Below the pieces are notes generated by a model, which saw nothing but the letters and a program-made list of their open reading frames with translations, had not been told where the DNA came from and ran no database searches. Below, piece after piece: positions 61,579 through 64,000 of a stretch of DNA of 64,000 nucleotides. Positions within the stretch are counted from its first letter, which is position 1. Each line of letters starts with the position of its first letter. Position numbers and translations under genes: made by a program. Source of the stretch: Arenicola marina (lineage: Eukaryota > Annelida > Polychaeta > Arenicolidae); NCBI GenBank assembly GCA_964019135.1, contig OZ025248.1, positions 34,403,670-34,467,669 on the forward strand, in the 5' to 3' direction.

Positions 61579-64000
61579 GAGGTAGGCATCGTCACTAATA
61601 ACCGGGTGACGCATTGGGTTAAAAATGGGATTTCTGTTGGCTTCGTTACTCTTTTAGTAGTATTTATCCACGGCAGTTTATCCTTCAGACCGTGGTGAGA
61701 AAGAGAAACCATAGAGCCCCTCACTAACTGAGAAAAGCAAGCTGACGAACCGTGATTACGCCGACCTCTGTTACAACCGCAAATGAGGTTAAACCGCGTA
61801 ACTGGGATAATCTAGAACCAAATGCGCAGTTAATAACTCCGTGCGATTTGTTCGGAGCTCGGGCCTAATTACTGGGAGGACGTCTTCGCTTTTGATGCAC
61901 CAAGGAAATGATGTGTACTTTTTCGTCTGTCAATAATGTTGCTACTCAGTTGATGCTGTTAAGGCTGCTATTGACAGTAAGATTGTTTTCATCCCTGAAT
62001 TATACTATTCCTGCTATTATCACAGTTATTGGAATTAATACGTCATCATAACTGCTATCACTGCTACTGTTACTGTTACAGAAACAATTGCTTTTAATGT
62101 TTTATTATTATTAATAGTACTAATGTTTAAGAAGTACAAATACTAGTAATTTGTATGAGTATAATTACTACTACCTATTTATCAGGCCAATTATAACTAC
62201 TGTTTGATAAATACAAATACTAGTAATGTTTTATGAGTGTAACAACTACCTTTTTATCAACAGAATAACTACTACTTTTGCATTAGCGCACTAGTTAGAA
62301 TATTACAATTAGTACTATTATAGCTACTCGTAACTCACCCAAGGATAGTTGTATAAGGGTTGTAGACTTATAATGAGCTCTAAAGGTCACACGGGGAAGG
62401 CAGCGTTCCGGGGTCAAGTGACATCAGACATGGACTTCGCCTTCTCGACGCCTGAGGTGAGGACAATACCCGACTTGAGGAGCTAATCTGATGACTGCGA
62501 CAGGACTGCTGACAACTGATCTGGGGCACCCCTTCCCTTAACTATTACCCCATCGCCATAGCTTCCACCCCCCCCCCCCCCCGCCGCACATCATGCACGA
62601 AGCCAACCCATCTTCAATACAAACTCAAAGCTGCTTGAGCTCTTTTTGTAGGCGTACCTATTATGATGGCTGGGATGAATGGAACTGAATTAGGGTACTC
62701 GAGCTAAGATGTTTGGTATCCAGTGATGGGATAATGGAGCCTGTATCAGGGTACATGAGCCAAGATGTTTGTTATCGAATGGTGGGAAGATGGAGTTTGA
62801 ATCAGGGTACATGAGCCAAGATGACTCTGGCGACCAAAGACATCCACTGGGGTACGAATGCAATACACTTGGGGGTGGAACCTGTCATTGAAAAGACAAA
62901 TGCACTGCAGTCTTTATCTGTCAAAGGGCAAAGACACTCCTGGGACTCTTGGCTGTCACCGGATAGATACACTCAACAGGGGTTGTGTTTGTCATCTTGT
63001 CGACTAGAGAGACTCAGTAGGAGGGTTGATTCATCATCGTCCCGGTAAGCTGTCTATCGATGGGCATGACCTTTACCTTCATTCGTCTCTTGATTAATGA
63101 AGACATCTGCGAGTGTAGGCTTCATGTTTCATATGGATAACATCGTTTCTAGTTTGCTCTTATGGATTAAGACACCTTCGTCTATGGCGCTTTATAAGCC
63201 AGTGAGTAACTAAATCTGCTGCCAAACTGTCAGCGGTATCTACTATGGCCTTTTTGTGTGTCTGAGGCTCTGTTCCCTGTTGGCCTTTATGGGTCAGCCG
63301 GTAAAGACATCTTCTGTGGACCTCTTTCCATCGGCGGTTAAAGGCATCGTCTCTTGACATTTAGTTTATCTGAGGCTAAAGAAATATTCTCCCAGTCTTT
63401 TGTTGTCAGTCAGTAAATGTATATTCTGTGGACCTCTTTCCATTAATGGGTATCAACATCTTCTATGACCATATTTTTTTCCCGATGGTAAATGCAGTCT
63501 GTGAGGGGGCATAAGAGGCAGCTATTGCCCTTTACATGTTACCTGTTCCTATGCAAGTCTTTATCAGCGAAGAGAGAAGACCTCTTCCATGGGTTTTTGT
63601 TTGCAGGTTAAGCGGCATTGTCTTGTGCTGAGTCAAGCAACCCCCTCCAAGGAGGTTTGTTTGCCACGAGGTACATACAACCACTACAATAGAAGGCTTT
63701 GTTTGTTTCATGAAAGTGAAAGTTATCAGCCCGCAGGATCGGCATCCTGTGACCCAATAATACTCTTGTTCGCCAGAGCAGTATTTAAATCACAATTGAC
63801 ACAGGATCGCCAACAGAGTGTCTTGGGAAAAAAAAGGATCGGGTAATGAAAGGGTTTACTCTCTGCGAACGAAAACATAGACTGTCAGACGGAAGAGAAA
63901 TGAACGACAAAGGTTGTCGTCCATATTTCGATAATGTCGGCCGGATACTGCGGAGAGGAATACAGCGAGAGGCCCCGAGAGGCCTCCCCACACTTCACTC

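Larger units (their letters stand above)
58578..64000 (+). repeat. Macrosatellite unit 6 (at least 5423 bp, cut by window end)
   Basis: Sixth copy. Head of the SINE-spacer type but enlarged by a 739-bp transposon at 59626. Mid part long, as in units 3 and 5. The poly-G and neighbouring CTTAGTCTGCCATCGG segment is missing near 62850. The tail phrase AAAGGCATCGTCTCTTGACA is shared with unit 5. The array clearly continues past 64000. Confidence 0.93.

Noticed and set aside
24272..64000. Tandem array as rDNA, 5S, histone or snRNA cluster
   Set aside because: No conserved rRNA, histone, U1-U6 or histone 3' stem-loop sequence was found by eye in a full unit.

Overview
This is a window of animal (eukaryotic) nuclear DNA. 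It is almost entirely repetitive and non-coding, and no complete protein-coding gene could be supported. The eukaryotic reading rests on tRNA-derived SINEs with intact Pol III A and B boxes, two TA-flanked terminal-inverted-repeat elements (one with a pogo/Tigger-like transposase remnant), dense microsatellites and minisatellites, and splice-site-like signals. There are no bacterial-style gene blocks. The SINE type suggests a marine invertebrate, perhaps a mollusc, but that is only an impression. A run of exactly 200 N at 15896-16095 is an assembly gap, so the order of sequence across it is unproven.

Left part (1-23966): a patchwork of unrelated tandem repeats separated by GC-rich unique DNA. 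In order: a 47-bp satellite (1-830), a polypurine tract (1505-1872), a degenerate AT-rich repeat (2325-2640), a MITE with 21-bp inverted ends (2643-3066), a 2.5-kb G/T-only array of ~25-bp monomers (4536-7053), a tRNA-like SINE fragment (~7245-7320), small tandem repeats (9505-9700, 11425-11545), a GGA/GAA array with a 360-bp higher-order repeat (12345-13075), a duplicated hairpin (14080-14160), further minisatellites (14283-14600, 14830-15190, 16805-17115), a TTGGGG tract (17649-17697), and a 2.6-kb array of 44-bp monomers (20003-22642) most of which carry a 5' splice-site-like GGTAAGT. A possible promoter with three ETS-type sites (19026-19281) and one possible internal coding exon (22874-23047) are the only gene-like signals.

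Right part (about 23967-64000, continuing past the window): a macrosatellite of at least six head-to-tail copies of a ~6.1-7.3 kb unit. Anchored on a shared sequence, the copies start at 24272, 31392, 38063, 45316, 52433 and 58578. The units are nearly identical over long stretches but differ by block indels, a SINE-bearing versus plain spacer, and a TIR transposon found only in copy 6. These markers are shuffled between copies, which points to unequal exchange or gene conversion. Every copy has a CTCF-consensus-like site in the same orientation and a TGACGTCA (CRE) next to ATGGCGGC or a close variant. Each of the five complete copies ends in a promoter-like block followed by a well-placed ATG and a 5' splice-site-like GTAAAT. 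None of the small open frames in the unit behaves like a conserved protein across copies. The array therefore looks like a non-coding, possibly transcribed and insulator-bearing macrosatellite.
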